NCBI GenBank assembly: GCA_001508855.1
Contig: LGFL01000007.1
Location: 1 to 42,084, forward strand
DNA length: 42,084 nt
Source of the DNA: Thermoanaerobacterales bacterium 50_218
GTDB taxonomy: Bacteria; Bacillota; DSM-12270; Thermacetogeniales; Thermacetogeniaceae
Reading direction: 5' to 3'
Shown here: piece after piece, positions 17,526-25,747 of the stretch
Position numbering within the stretch: the first letter of the stretch is position 1
How the letters are laid out: every line of letters starts with the position of its first letter
The notes under the pieces: model-generated
What the model was told of the DNA's origin: nothing
Databases searched by the model: none
Seen by the model: the letters and a program-made list of their open reading frames with translations, nothing else
Position numbers and translations under genes: made by a program

Positions 17526-17855
17526 CGGATAACACCACTTTTTTACTTTTCAATGGTTTTCGACGATTTGACGGATTCTCCTTCCTCGAAGCGACTCTTT
17601 GTCGGTCAAGACTAACCCCCACCATTTTTGCAACCCAGTCCCAAGATGAAGAATTCTAAGAAATATTTTGCAGGAAAAAGGAAACCGATGACGAATAAAG
17701 AGTCAAAAACTTTCCCAAAGCAAAACTAAACTCGTCGGAAATTTTCCAAAGAATCATTATGATTCCCAATTGCTCACGCAAAAGCAAAAAAAGCGGTTGT
17801 CAATGATCCTTCCAGAACCGCTACCTAGAATTTAATTCACAGAGGAGCACTGGAC
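17526..17855. other. Divergent intergenic region between minor pilins and the O-antigen-ligase-like gene
   Basis: A 330-bp region between oppositely oriented genes, without a supported ORF. It holds a hairpin with a T-run on the minus strand (17786-17822), a TTGACC-like -35 candidate on the minus strand near 17610 without a good -10, and the GAGGAG ribosome-binding site for the gene at 17856. I looked for the conserved bases of a c-di-GMP riboswitch here because of the pil context, and did not find them. Confidence 0.4.
17786..17822 (-). terminator. Hairpin with T-run on the minus strand upstream of the minor-pilin run
   Basis: AGCGGTT (17792-17798 on plus) pairs with AACCGCT (17816-17822), with a 17-base loop. 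On the minus strand it is followed by seven T's (17786-17792) and a T-rich tract. On the plus strand there is no T-run. Since no minus-strand gene ends here, it would stop antisense transcription from the gene at 17856 or act as an attenuator for the pilin run. Confidence 0.45.
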
Positions 17856-19121
17856 ATGAACCTTACACACTTCGCAGAGGCAACGAAAGCACTGCTGAAA
17901 AAACTCTTCAATAAAGAAACACTGAGCATCAGGCACTTAATTCTCTGGTTCATGGTTGCTGTTTATCCGCTAGTGATTGTCCCTCACCCATTTTACATTG
18001 TCTTTCCCGCAGGAACAGCCCCACCAAGCTATATTTGCGGTCCTCGCTACGTCATCCTCGGTGTTGTTTCAATTATTGCCCTGATCATCCTGATCAAAGA
18101 CAGAGCAGAAATAAACCACCCGGCTTTTGTCCCTCTGATGTTTTTCATCATTTTTTTGTTAATTTCTTCCTTTCTGGCCCCGATTCCGATGACCGCCTGG
18201 ATCGGCAGCCCCTTCCGGTTTACCGGAGCTAGCACCTACTTCTTTTGCATCATCTTGTTCATCCTCGCCCAGACAACAGGAAAAACAGAAAGGCTTTTCC
18301 GTCCACTTGTAATAACCGCCACAATTGTCTCTTTTCTCGCCCTACTCCAATACTTCGGGATCGATCTTGTTCCCCCTGGTATTGGCTACTCAGAACCAAA
18401 GACAGGAAGTGGGACTCTAGGAAATCCGGACTTTTTAGGCACATATACAGTATTCATTCTCCCAGCCGCAGTCTCTCTTTTTCTACGCTCGAAAAAACCA
18501 TCTTGGCTTTTCTGCGCTGGCATGGTTTATACGGGGCTTCTAGTGAGCCTCTGCCGTGGTGCCTGGCTCGCTGGCGTCATTGGTTGTCTCGTTTTGGCCA
18601 TGTCCGCGTGGAAAAGGCAGGAAGACCGCAGACCTTTCCTCCTACTGACAGCAGTTTTTCTGATGATCACCATTGCCCTTCTCCCAGTCCAGGACTGGCA
18701 CCTCCTGAAAAGAATTTGCTCCTTATCTGATGAACTCACCAGTGGGGTCCACCTGGAGCACGAAGCAGGTTCCTACAGGTTGTATATTTGGAAGAACTGC
18801 CTCAAGCTGATCCGAATTTTCTGGGCCTTCGGCATTGGCCCCGATCACCTCATCTATGCTAAACTGATGCTTCCCAACAACACCATAGCCGACAAAGCCC
18901 ACAACATTTACCTGGAGATTGCCGTTACGATGGGCATCTTTGCCCTGATTTCTTACCTCGCCTTCCTGAGCTTTTTCTTGAGAAAATGGAAAAACGAAAC
19001 AGGCTTTGTTCTCTTCGTGATGATCCTTGTCTACCTCATCCAGGGGTTCTTCAACATCGATGTGGTGATGGTCATGCCCCTCTTCTGGATAATCCTTGGG
19101 ATATCCCTTTCTCTACCCTGA
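17856..19121 (+). CDS. O-antigen ligase/polymerase-family membrane protein
   Basis: This 421-residue protein has about 10-11 hydrophobic helices. The Wzy_C-type region is visible: SLCRGAWLAGVIG near residue 230 and, after an extracytoplasmic loop with RLYIWKNCLKLI, a conserved AHNIYLEIAVTMGIFALISY near 345-365 (His and Glu). The family polymerises or ligates oligosaccharides, and in pilus systems transfers glycans to pilin (PglL/PilO-type). GAGGAG lies 8 bases before the ATG. It is opposite in direction to the surrounding pil genes and is followed by its own terminator, so it may be a separate or acquired unit. The substrate is inferred from context only. Confidence 0.78.
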   Translation: MNLTHFAEATKALLKKLFNKETLSIRHLILWFMVAVYPLVIVPHPFYIVFPAGTAPPSYICGPRYVILGVVSIIALIILIKDRAEINHPAFVPLMFFIIFLLISSFLAPIPMTAWIGSPFRFTGASTYFFCIILFILAQTTGKTERLFRPLVITATIVSFLALLQYFGIDLVPPGIGYSEPKTGSGTLGNPDFLGTYTVFILPAAVSLFLRSKKPSWLFCAGMVYTGLLVSLCRGAWLAGVIGCLVLAMSAWKRQEDRRPFLLLTAVFLMITIALLPVQDWHLLKRICSLSDELTSGVHLEHEAGSYRLYIWKNCLKLIRIFWAFGIGPDHLIYAKLMLPNNTIADKAHNIYLEIAVTMGIFALISYLAFLSFFLRKWKNETGFVLFVMILVYLIQGFFNIDVVMVMPLFWIILGISLSLP

Positions 19122-19133
19122 AAATACGATTCG

Positions 19134-19184
19134 GTTATCCTTGGCTTGTTCCTGGTACTCGCCTGCAAGGATAACTTTTTGTTT
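19134..19184 (+). terminator. Intrinsic terminator of the O-antigen-ligase-like gene
   Basis: The 10-bp stem GTTATCCTTG (19134-19143) and CAAGGATAAC (19166-19175) is followed by TTTTTGTTTT. It is correctly placed 12 bp after the plus-strand stop at 19121. Confidence 0.82.
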
Positions 19185-19224
19185 TAGCTGTTCAAACTCG
19201 AGTGAGAGAAGTTCTGTCATTAAC

Positions 19225-19254
19225 AAAAGAGGGAAGGAAATGTAATTCCTTCCC
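19225..19254 (-). terminator. Intrinsic terminator of the major pilin gene
   Basis: The 9-bp stem GGGAAGGAA/TTCCTTCCC (19231-19239 with 19246-19254, 6-base loop) is followed on the minus strand by TCTTTTGTTAA. It is about 50 bp after the stop of the pilin gene. Together with the plus-strand terminator at 19134 it separates two convergent genes. Confidence 0.78.
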
Positions 19255-19300
19255 CTTCCATCTCCATCACTCAGCAAAGACCCTGTAAACAAACGCTAGA

Positions 19301-19747
19301 CTAATGATATACGTTCGTGGTAGACGTTGTGATTGGTGGGTTAGACCTTCCTTTTGTTCCTGTGGCAACAACATAAGTATTATCACCAACTGGTTCTGAA
19401 GTGTATATTATATATCCTTTATACTTATTATTCTCAATAGCTTCTGTTGCAACATAAGTATATTGTCTGGTCTCGTCGCCGCCAATAACGGCAGTAGATA
19501 ACCCTGCAGCACTTATATCGGTATCACTAGTAGCTGGATAGCTATGGTGTTCGGCGTAGTAACTGTCAACTGCTGCCTGCATAATAGAAATCTCTGCCTT
19601 AGCCTTCGTAACCCTGGCTTTGTCAATGTAACTTGTGTAGAACTTGATGCCAGTCCCCATGAGAACGGCGATGATGATCAGGACGACCATCATCTCGATC
19701 ATGGTAAAGCCCTTTTCATTGCCCAGGTATCTTTTGAGGTCGAGCAT
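19301..19747 (-). CDS. pilA: Major type IV pilin (PilA-type)
   Basis: This 148-residue prepilin has a leader of about 13 residues ending NEKG^FTMIEMMVVLIIIAVLMG, with Glu at +5, then a helix containing KFYTSYIDKARVTKAKAEI. The C-terminal domain is short, Thr/Tyr rich, with no cysteine pair and a Thr/Asn tail. Its length and position beside pilC-pilT-pilB mark it as the major pilin candidate. The frame is open to 19789. I favour ATG 19747 because GGGGAGGG and AAAGGA lie upstream and the leader then has a usual length. A terminator follows at about 19225. Confidence 0.88.
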   Translation of the reverse strand: MLDLKRYLGNEKGFTMIEMMVVLIIIAVLMGTGIKFYTSYIDKARVTKAKAEISIMQAAVDSYYAEHHSYPATSDTDISAAGLSTAVIGGDETRQYTYVATEAIENNKYKGYIIYTSEPVGDNTYVVATGTKGRSNPPITTSTTNVYH

Positions 19748-19937
19748 TCCTTTTATTACCCTCCCCATCGCTATTAAATTTAGTTTCAACTTGTTAGGAG
19801 AACTACCAACTCTATTGCAAGATCTTCCAAATTGTTGGACTTCAACTCCTCTTCTCTACACGCCTCCTTCCTCACGAATTTTTCGGTATTAATACCCCGA
19901 CATCCGCAAGGATGATCATCGAAATTTGGTACCCTTT

Positions 19938-21167
19938 TTAGGGGATTCCAGCTCCAGCCTGCATCGCCCCGGCCATGCTGAAAAGGGGCAGGTAGATGGA
20001 AAGAGCGATAAAAGCCACCATCAGGCCAACCCCGGCAATCAAAAAGGGTTCCACGAGGCTGGAAAGCCTGCCAATCATCGCCTCGACTTCTTGTTCGTAA
20101 AACATCGCCGCCCTGTCAAGCAGGTCGTCGACTGCCCCGGATTCCTCCCCAACGGCGAGCATGTGAACTGCCATTGGTGGGAAAATCTTGCTCTGCAAGA
20201 AAATTGGAGCCATTCTCTCCCCTTCTCTGATGTTTGCCCTGGCGGCAGCAATTTCTCGAGCAGCAATTGTGTTTCCGGTAACATTTTCTACCGTCTCCAG
20301 CGACTGAATCAAGGGAACACCACTGCGCAGGAGAGTCGCCAGGGTGCGGGCAAACCTGGCCACAACAGTTTTCTTTACAAGGGGCCCGAAGACAGGCAGT
20401 TGTAATACCAGCTTATCAACAAATTTCTTCCCTCTCTCGGTCGCCGCCAGCCGCCTCAAGCCGAAGAACAGAGCGAACAGGCCGAAGATGATCAGATACC
20501 AGTATTTAGAAAGAAGATGACTGACCGCAATCAAGATCCTCGTGGGAAGAGGCAGTGTTGCCCCCATCTGGGTGAAAATATCGACGAAGATGGGGACCAC
20601 CAGGACGAGTAGTGCAGTCACTGCCAGAAAGGCCATCCCTGCCACCAGCAGGGGGTAGGTCATCGCTGATTTGATTTTCTCCCGCAGTTCGTTTTCCCTT
20701 TCAAAGTGAGTAGCAAGTCGGCCAAGGGCGGCGTCAAGAGTTCCGCTGATTTCCCCTGCGACCAGCATATTCAAAAAGATCTCTGGAAAATGCTCCCGGT
20801 GACTGCGAAACGCCTCACTCAAGCTTTTCCCTTTTTCAACATCAGTGACGACCTCTTGCAAGATCTTCCGCAACTGCTTGTTTTCCGTCTGCTGCGCAAG
20901 GATGTTCAGGCACTGGAGCAAGGGAATCCCTGCCTCACTCATGGTGGCAAACTGGCGGCAGAACACCGCCAGGTCTTTGACCTTGATCTTGAATCCGAGC
21001 AACTTGCTGAAATCAAGTGACAAACTGCGAACAGGCTTGATTTCCACGACGAAAAAGTTCTTTTCCCTGAGGAGACTAATTGCTGCTCCCTGATCCTCAG
21101 CCTCAACCCTTCCAGAAACAAGGTTGCCTGAGAGGTTCCTCGCTTTGTAGGCATAGAGTTGAGGCAT
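19938..21167 (-). CDS. pilC: Type IV pilus inner-membrane platform protein PilC
   Basis: This 409-residue protein has two repeats of the T2SSF helical domain (about residues 70-190 and 270-390) and three membrane helices (about 170-190, 218-240 and 375-400). Conserved motifs FCRQFATMSEAGIPLLQCL and FARTLATLLRSGVPLIQSL mark the two repeats. It is the platform on which PilB and PilT act. ATG start with GGAGG at good spacing. It follows pilT by 63 bp and precedes the major pilin by about 190 bp. Confidence 0.96.
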   Translation of the reverse strand: MPQLYAYKARNLSGNLVSGRVEAEDQGAAISLLREKNFFVVEIKPVRSLSLDFSKLLGFKIKVKDLAVFCRQFATMSEAGIPLLQCLNILAQQTENKQLRKILQEVVTDVEKGKSLSEAFRSHREHFPEIFLNMLVAGEISGTLDAALGRLATHFERENELREKIKSAMTYPLLVAGMAFLAVTALLVLVVPIFVDIFTQMGATLPLPTRILIAVSHLLSKYWYLIIFGLFALFFGLRRLAATERGKKFVDKLVLQLPVFGPLVKKTVVARFARTLATLLRSGVPLIQSLETVENVTGNTIAAREIAAARANIREGERMAPIFLQSKIFPPMAVHMLAVGEESGAVDDLLDRAAMFYEQEVEAMIGRLSSLVEPFLIAGVGLMVAFIALSIYLPLFSMAGAMQAGAGIP

Positions 21168-21230
21168 CTGGTTATTCCTCCTTCCTCTCCTCCAACAATT
21201 TCCTCTGGTTTTGCTGCCTTGTTTTAGTGT

Positions 21231-22343
21231 CTAACCTCCAATCGACCTGAGCAGGCTTTCGGGGTCATTCGCCCTGTTTAATACCTCTTCTTTACTGATC
21301 AAGCCTTTCTGGTAAAGTGTCCTCAAAGACATGTCAAGGGTTTGCATCCCGTACCTGGCACCTGTCTGCAGTTGGGCAGGGATCTGGTAGGTCTTTCCTT
21401 CCCGAATCAGGTTCCTGATCGCTGGGGTAGCTACCAGGATTTCGAGAGCAACAACCCGGCCCGGTCTGTCGATTCTGGGAATTAGTTGTTGAGAAACAAT
21501 TCCTTCGATGGTATTCGCCAGTTGGACACGAATCTGCTCTTGCTGAGCTGGAGGAAAGACATCGATGATCCTGTTGATCGTTTCCGCAGCACTCGAAGTG
21601 TGCAATGTCGCCAGGACTAAGTGGCCAGTTTCCGCAGCGGTAATGGCAATTGAGATCGTCTCTAAGTCGCGCATCTCGCCGACAAGGATCACATCAGGAT
21701 CTTCCCGGAGGGCGGCCCGCAGAGCAGTAGCAAAGGACTGGCTATCCTGGCCAATTTCCCTCTGGTTGACGATTGAAAGGTTGTGCTTGTGCAAGTATTC
21801 GATCGGGTCCTCGAGAGTAATGATGTGCACCCTCTTTTCCCTGTTGATGAAATCGATCATCGCCGCAAGGGTGGTCGACTTTCCGCTTCCTGTAGGCCCA
21901 GTTATCAAAACAAGACCGTGAGGCCGCATCGCCAGGTAGCCCAGAACATCAGGTAAACCAAGTTCCTTAAAAGAAGGGATGCGGGTACTGAGCAGGCGCA
22001 TGACGACCGCGGTGCTGTTCCGCTGTTTGAAAACATTCACCCTGACCCTGGTTACACCGGGAACGGAGTAGGAAAAATCGAGTTCTCCTTTCTCTTGGAA
22101 CTTCTCGTACTGCAACTGGTTCATCAGTTCGTGGGCAATGGCATCAGTGTCATTTGGAGATAAGTTTTTGATTTCGTTCTCACTGATCTCCTCAACTTTT
22201 TCTTTCAATTCCGGATCATCCAGAGGAAAAAGCACTCCATTTATCCTGAAGACGGGTGGTCTGCCGACAGTAATGTGGATGTCTGAGGCCTTCAACCTGG
22301 CGGCAGCGGTGATCACCCTGTCGACAAACTTCTGATCTTTCAC
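21231..22343 (-). CDS. pilT: Type IV pilus retraction ATPase PilT
   Basis: This 370-residue protein has Walker A LITGPTGSGKSTT (about residues 147-158), Asp box/Walker B LREDPDVILVGEMRDLETI, and His box ETGHLVLATLHTSSA. These, with the absence of a long MshEN domain and a zinc site, make it PilT rather than PilB. PilT depolymerises the pilus to retract it. The GTG start overlaps the pilB stop by 4 bases and has GGAGGAG upstream, so translation is coupled. Confidence 0.96.
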   Translation of the reverse strand: MKDQKFVDRVITAAARLKASDIHITVGRPPVFRINGVLFPLDDPELKEKVEEISENEIKNLSPNDTDAIAHELMNQLQYEKFQEKGELDFSYSVPGVTRVRVNVFKQRNSTAVVMRLLSTRIPSFKELGLPDVLGYLAMRPHGLVLITGPTGSGKSTTLAAMIDFINREKRVHIITLEDPIEYLHKHNLSIVNQREIGQDSQSFATALRAALREDPDVILVGEMRDLETISIAITAAETGHLVLATLHTSSAAETINRIIDVFPPAQQEQIRVQLANTIEGIVSQQLIPRIDRPGRVVALEILVATPAIRNLIREGKTYQIPAQLQTGARYGMQTLDMSLRTLYQKGLISKEEVLNRANDPESLLRSIGG

Positions 22344-24013
22344 GTTTTCTCCTCCCTGAAAGCAACACGCATGATCTCTTTGATCGTGGTCAACCCTTGC
22401 AAAGCCTTTTGAATCCCATCATCTTTAAGAGGGATCATCCCTTCGCGGAGCGCCTCTTCCCTCAACTCTTCTGCGGATGCCCTTCTTAAAATCAGACGCC
22501 TGAGTTCGGGTGTTATCGTGAGAACCTCATGGATGGCGAGGCGACCGCGGTAACCGGTGTAATTGCACTGTTCGCAACCCCTCCCAGCAAAAAGCGTCAC
22601 CTTCGCTTCTTCGAGTCCTGCAAAAGCAGCCTCGGCCTCATCAGGTTGATAAGGTTGTTTACACTTCGGGCAAATCCTGCGTACCAGGCGCTGAGACACC
22701 ACACCAATAACCGAAGATGCCACCATAAAAGGCTCGATCCCCATGTCAACAAGCCTGGTGACCGTCCCTGGAGCATCGTTGGTGTGGAGAGTGGAAAGCA
22801 CCAGATGGCCGGTAGTGGCGGCGCGCACAGCGATCTCGGCGGTTTCCAGGTCTCTGATCTCACCGATCATGATCACGTCAGGGTCCTGGCGCAAGAATGA
22901 CCTCAGGTAAGTGGCGAAGGTTGCTCCTGCCTTGACATTGACCTGAGTCTGGTTGATGCCTTCGAGAACGTATTCCACCGGGTCTTCGACAGTGATGATG
23001 TTTTTCTCGATGCTGTTAATGGCATTGAGAGCGGTATACAGAGTGGTGGTTTTACCGCTACCGGTGGGACCGGTAACCAGAACCATCCCATAAGAACTCC
23101 TAAGGAAGTTCTTGAACTGTTCGAGGTTGTATTCTGAAAAACCCAGCTTCTCCAGGGTGAAATTTTTGATGCTTCCTTTGTCGAGGATGCGGATAACCAC
23201 CTTTTCGCCGAAGATGGTAGGCATCGTGGAAACCCGAAGATCGAACTCTCGGTCTGCCAACTTCCAGGGTATTCTCCCATCTTGCGGAACACGGCGCTCG
23301 GCAATATCCAGGTTGGCCATTACTTTAATCCGGGAAACGATGGCATAGATCATTTTTCTGGGTAGATTCATCACTTCCCTGAGCATCCCATCTACGCGGT
23401 AGCGCACCCTGATGCCCTGCTCAAAAGGCTCGATGTGGACATCACTGGCTTCTTCGTCGATGGCTTTAATGATCAAAGAATTTACCAGGCGGATAACCGG
23501 GGCTTCGTCAATAATAACCTCTTCGACAGCTTCCTCTTCTCCGGGAAGCTCCGGTTCTCCCCCCAGTTCCTGGATTGCCTTTTCCACCTCAGGAATGCCG
23601 AAGTACTTTTCGATGAGGCTATTGACTTCCCTTTCGGTCGCTTTCAAAGGCTCGATATCGAGACCTGTGAGGAGCCTCAAGTCATCAATGGCAACGACGT
23701 TCAAGGGATCGACCATTGCCACGAAAAGGCGTTTGCCCTCTTTCTTGATCGGGAATAACTTGTATTTCCGGATCACCTGCTCTGGAACAATCCTCAGAAG
23801 TTGGGGATCTACTTCTTCTCTCGGACCCAACTCCTCGATCTCCAGCACCTTGTTCAGTTCCTCTTCTGAAATCATCCCCAGTTTGACAAGAACCCGACCC
23901 AGAAGCTCACCTGTCTTCGATTGCACCCGCAGAGCTTCATTCAATTGTTCCCTAGTAATTAGGCCCCTTTCAATAAGTCTTTCCCCGAGCAGTTTTCTCT
24001 TTGGAACAGCCAT
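22340..24013 (-). CDS. pilB: Type IV pilus assembly ATPase PilB
   Basis: This 557-residue extension ATPase has a MshEN N-terminal domain (about residues 8-140). Its first part repeats the pattern LxxxLxxRGLITxxxLxxAL...QxxxGELLGRVLVKLGMI, a motif known to bind c-di-GMP in MshE-like proteins. Then come Walker A VTGPTGSGKTTT (314-324), Walker B/Asp box LRQDPDVIMIGEIRDLETAE, His box TGHLVLSTLHTND and a four-Cys zinc site CPKC/CEQC near residues 455-485. The start is ATG with GAGAGGT upstream. It begins the pilB-T-C-A run, about 100 bp downstream of aroB. Confidence 0.97.
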   Translation of the reverse strand: MAVPKRKLLGERLIERGLITREQLNEALRVQSKTGELLGRVLVKLGMISEEELNKVLEIEELGPREEVDPQLLRIVPEQVIRKYKLFPIKKEGKRLFVAMVDPLNVVAIDDLRLLTGLDIEPLKATEREVNSLIEKYFGIPEVEKAIQELGGEPELPGEEEAVEEVIIDEAPVIRLVNSLIIKAIDEEASDVHIEPFEQGIRVRYRVDGMLREVMNLPRKMIYAIVSRIKVMANLDIAERRVPQDGRIPWKLADREFDLRVSTMPTIFGEKVVIRILDKGSIKNFTLEKLGFSEYNLEQFKNFLRSSYGMVLVTGPTGSGKTTTLYTALNAINSIEKNIITVEDPVEYVLEGINQTQVNVKAGATFATYLRSFLRQDPDVIMIGEIRDLETAEIAVRAATTGHLVLSTLHTNDAPGTVTRLVDMGIEPFMVASSVIGVVSQRLVRRICPKCKQPYQPDEAEAAFAGLEEAKVTLFAGRGCEQCNYTGYRGRLAIHEVLTITPELRRLILRRASAEELREEALREGMIPLKDDGIQKALQGLTTIKEIMRVAFREEKT

Positions 24014-24111
24014 AATTTTACCTCTCAGAAAGAAAATAGCTTTTGAGTTTATTCGCCAGGTTTCTCCAGTTTTCCTGCAAGAACTCTTCCGAAAATAAGA
24101 TTTTGATCTTT

Positions 24112-25191
24112 TTAGGACAGCATCTCTAGAGCAGCCATGATCTCCTCGGGTTTGATGTCAGAAAAGATCTCAACCCGACCCAGGGCAAGGGGAAGAACAA
24201 AGCGGATCCTCCCTCTTTGCACCTTTTTGTCCTTTTTCATGATCTCCAGGAGTTCTTCACCGAATGCGGGAACTTGTGTAGGGAGACCAACTCGCTCCAA
24301 AAGGGAAACCAGGCGTCTTTTAAGCTCTGGTGCCAGCAGACCTCTCCTCACGGCAATCGTAGCCGCGACAACCATACCGAGCGCAACGGCCTCCCCGTGT
24401 CTGTAGACCCGATAATCTGTGATCGCCTCGATGGCGTGACCAACAGTGTGCCCAAAGTTGAGAATCGCCCGCAATCCCGCTTCCTTTTCGTCTTTTTCCA
24501 CAATTTCCGCTTTAATTGCACAGGAATTTCGCACAATTTTTGTCAGCACCTTCTGGTCAAGGTCAAAGATCTCTTCCAAGTTCTTCTCCAGAAAACAAAA
24601 AAATCCTTGATCCCAGATCACACCGTACTTGATCACTTCGGCCATTCCAGCCCGCAGTTCTCTCCGGGGAAGGGTCCTCAATGTGGCGACATCAGTGAAA
24701 ACGAGCCGGGGCTGGTAAAAGCAGCCAATCATGTTTTTCCCTTTCGGGTGGTTAACACCGACTTTTCCTCCAACAGAGCTGTCAACCTGAGCCAGGAGAG
24801 TTGTCGGAACCTGAACGAAAGGAACGCCCCTCATGTAGGTCGCAGCAAAAAAACCGGCAAGATCACCGATGACCCCGCCCCCGAGAGCAACCACCGCGCT
24901 CTGGCGCTCGAGGCCATTCTCAAGAGCGTAGTCATACAATTTACTAGCAGTCTCGAGTGACTTGTACTCTTCTCCATCTGGCAATTCCTTGTAAAGAACT
25001 TCGAAACCAGCCCCTTTGAGGGACGATACCACCTGTTCACCGTAGAGAGGACCCACAACTTCATTGGTAATCACAAAAATTCTGGGAGAAAACGAAAAAG
25101 GAAGCAAGACCCTACCAAGCTCTCCCAAGATCTCCGAGCCGATAAGGATCTCGTAACTGCGCTCCCCAAGGTTAACCTTCAAGCTTTCCAC
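24112..25191 (-). CDS. aroB: 3-Dehydroquinate synthase
   Basis: This 359-residue enzyme makes 3-dehydroquinate from DAHP with NAD and a divalent metal. Visible motifs are ALGGGVIGDLAGFFAATYMRG (NAD binding, about residue 100), PTTLLAQVDSSVGGKVGVNHP, GMAEVIKYGVIWD, RAILNFGHTVGHAIE (metal His) and YRHGEAVALGM. Start GTG at 25191, inside the 3' end of aroK (20-bp overlap), has AAGGTGAAGG upstream. The aroE-aroC-aroK-aroB order is a normal shikimate operon. Confidence 0.97.
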   Translation of the reverse strand: MESLKVNLGERSYEILIGSEILGELGRVLLPFSFSPRIFVITNEVVGPLYGEQVVSSLKGAGFEVLYKELPDGEEYKSLETASKLYDYALENGLERQSAVVALGGGVIGDLAGFFAATYMRGVPFVQVPTTLLAQVDSSVGGKVGVNHPKGKNMIGCFYQPRLVFTDVATLRTLPRRELRAGMAEVIKYGVIWDQGFFCFLEKNLEEIFDLDQKVLTKIVRNSCAIKAEIVEKDEKEAGLRAILNFGHTVGHAIEAITDYRVYRHGEAVALGMVVAATIAVRRGLLAPELKRRLVSLLERVGLPTQVPAFGEELLEIMKKDKKVQRGRIRFVLPLALGRVEIFSDIKPEEIMAALEMLS

Positions 25192-25747
25192 GATCCTTCA
25201 CCTTCTCGATTTCCCAACCCTGCTCTTCGAGGAGGGAAACAATTTGTTCAACAACTTTCTCAAGGCCTAAACAAGAAGTATCGATCCTGAGGTCGCAATT
25301 CTGGTAGAAGGGAGCACGAAATTTCAAAAGCTCCTTAATCCTTCCCACTGGTTCTCTAGAACAAGATAAAAGCGGGCGCTCCTCACTTGCAAGCACCCTT
25401 TCCGCAATCACCTCAGGACTGGCTTCCAAAAGGATGATCACTCCTCTTTCCCGGAGCTTCCTGATGTTTTCCGGATTTAAGACCACACCTCCACCCGTTG
25501 CGATCACGCAGTTTTCCCGCCCGGCGACTTCTTCAACTACCTTGCTTTCCTCGGCACGAAAGTAATTTTCTCCATACCTGGCGAAAATCTCCGGGATCTT
25601 TAAACCAGTTCTCCTTTCGATCTCTTCGTCTGTATCAACGAAATCCATCTGCAGGCGTCTGGCCAGATAACGCCCTACTGCAGATTTTCCTGTTCCCATG
25701 AACCCAGTTAACACAATGTTTCTTTTCTTCAAGGTCTCACCAGCCAC
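25172..25747 (-). CDS. aroK: Shikimate kinase
   Basis: This 191-residue enzyme phosphorylates shikimate at position 3. Motifs: Walker A LTGFMGTGKSAVGR (about residues 13-26), DTDEEIERR (shikimate/Mg binding), ATGGGVVLNPEN (glycine loop) and the lid region with EERPLLS. GTG start with GGAGG six bases upstream, immediately after the aroC stop. The tail of about 15 residues after the conserved part overlaps aroB. Confidence 0.96.
   Translation of the reverse strand: MAGETLKKRNIVLTGFMGTGKSAVGRYLARRLQMDFVDTDEEIERRTGLKIPEIFARYGENYFRAEESKVVEEVAGRENCVIATGGGVVLNPENIRKLRERGVIILLEASPEVIAERVLASEERPLLSCSREPVGRIKELLKFRAPFYQNCDLRIDTSCLGLEKVVEQIVSLLEEQGWEIEKVKDRGKLEG

Noticed and set aside
17526-17855. A c-di-GMP riboswitch upstream of the minor-pilin run.
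   Set aside because: The conserved tetraloop/receptor-type sequences and paired stems of the known class I switch are not visible.
19790-19937. A sigma-54 promoter (TTGG...TTGC) upstream of the major pilin.
   Set aside because: The distance between the GG and GC elements is two bases too short for a functional -24/-12 promoter.
24217-24960. Long plus-strand open frame of 247 residues across aroB.
   Set aside because: Shadow of aroB; its composition does not match a real protein.
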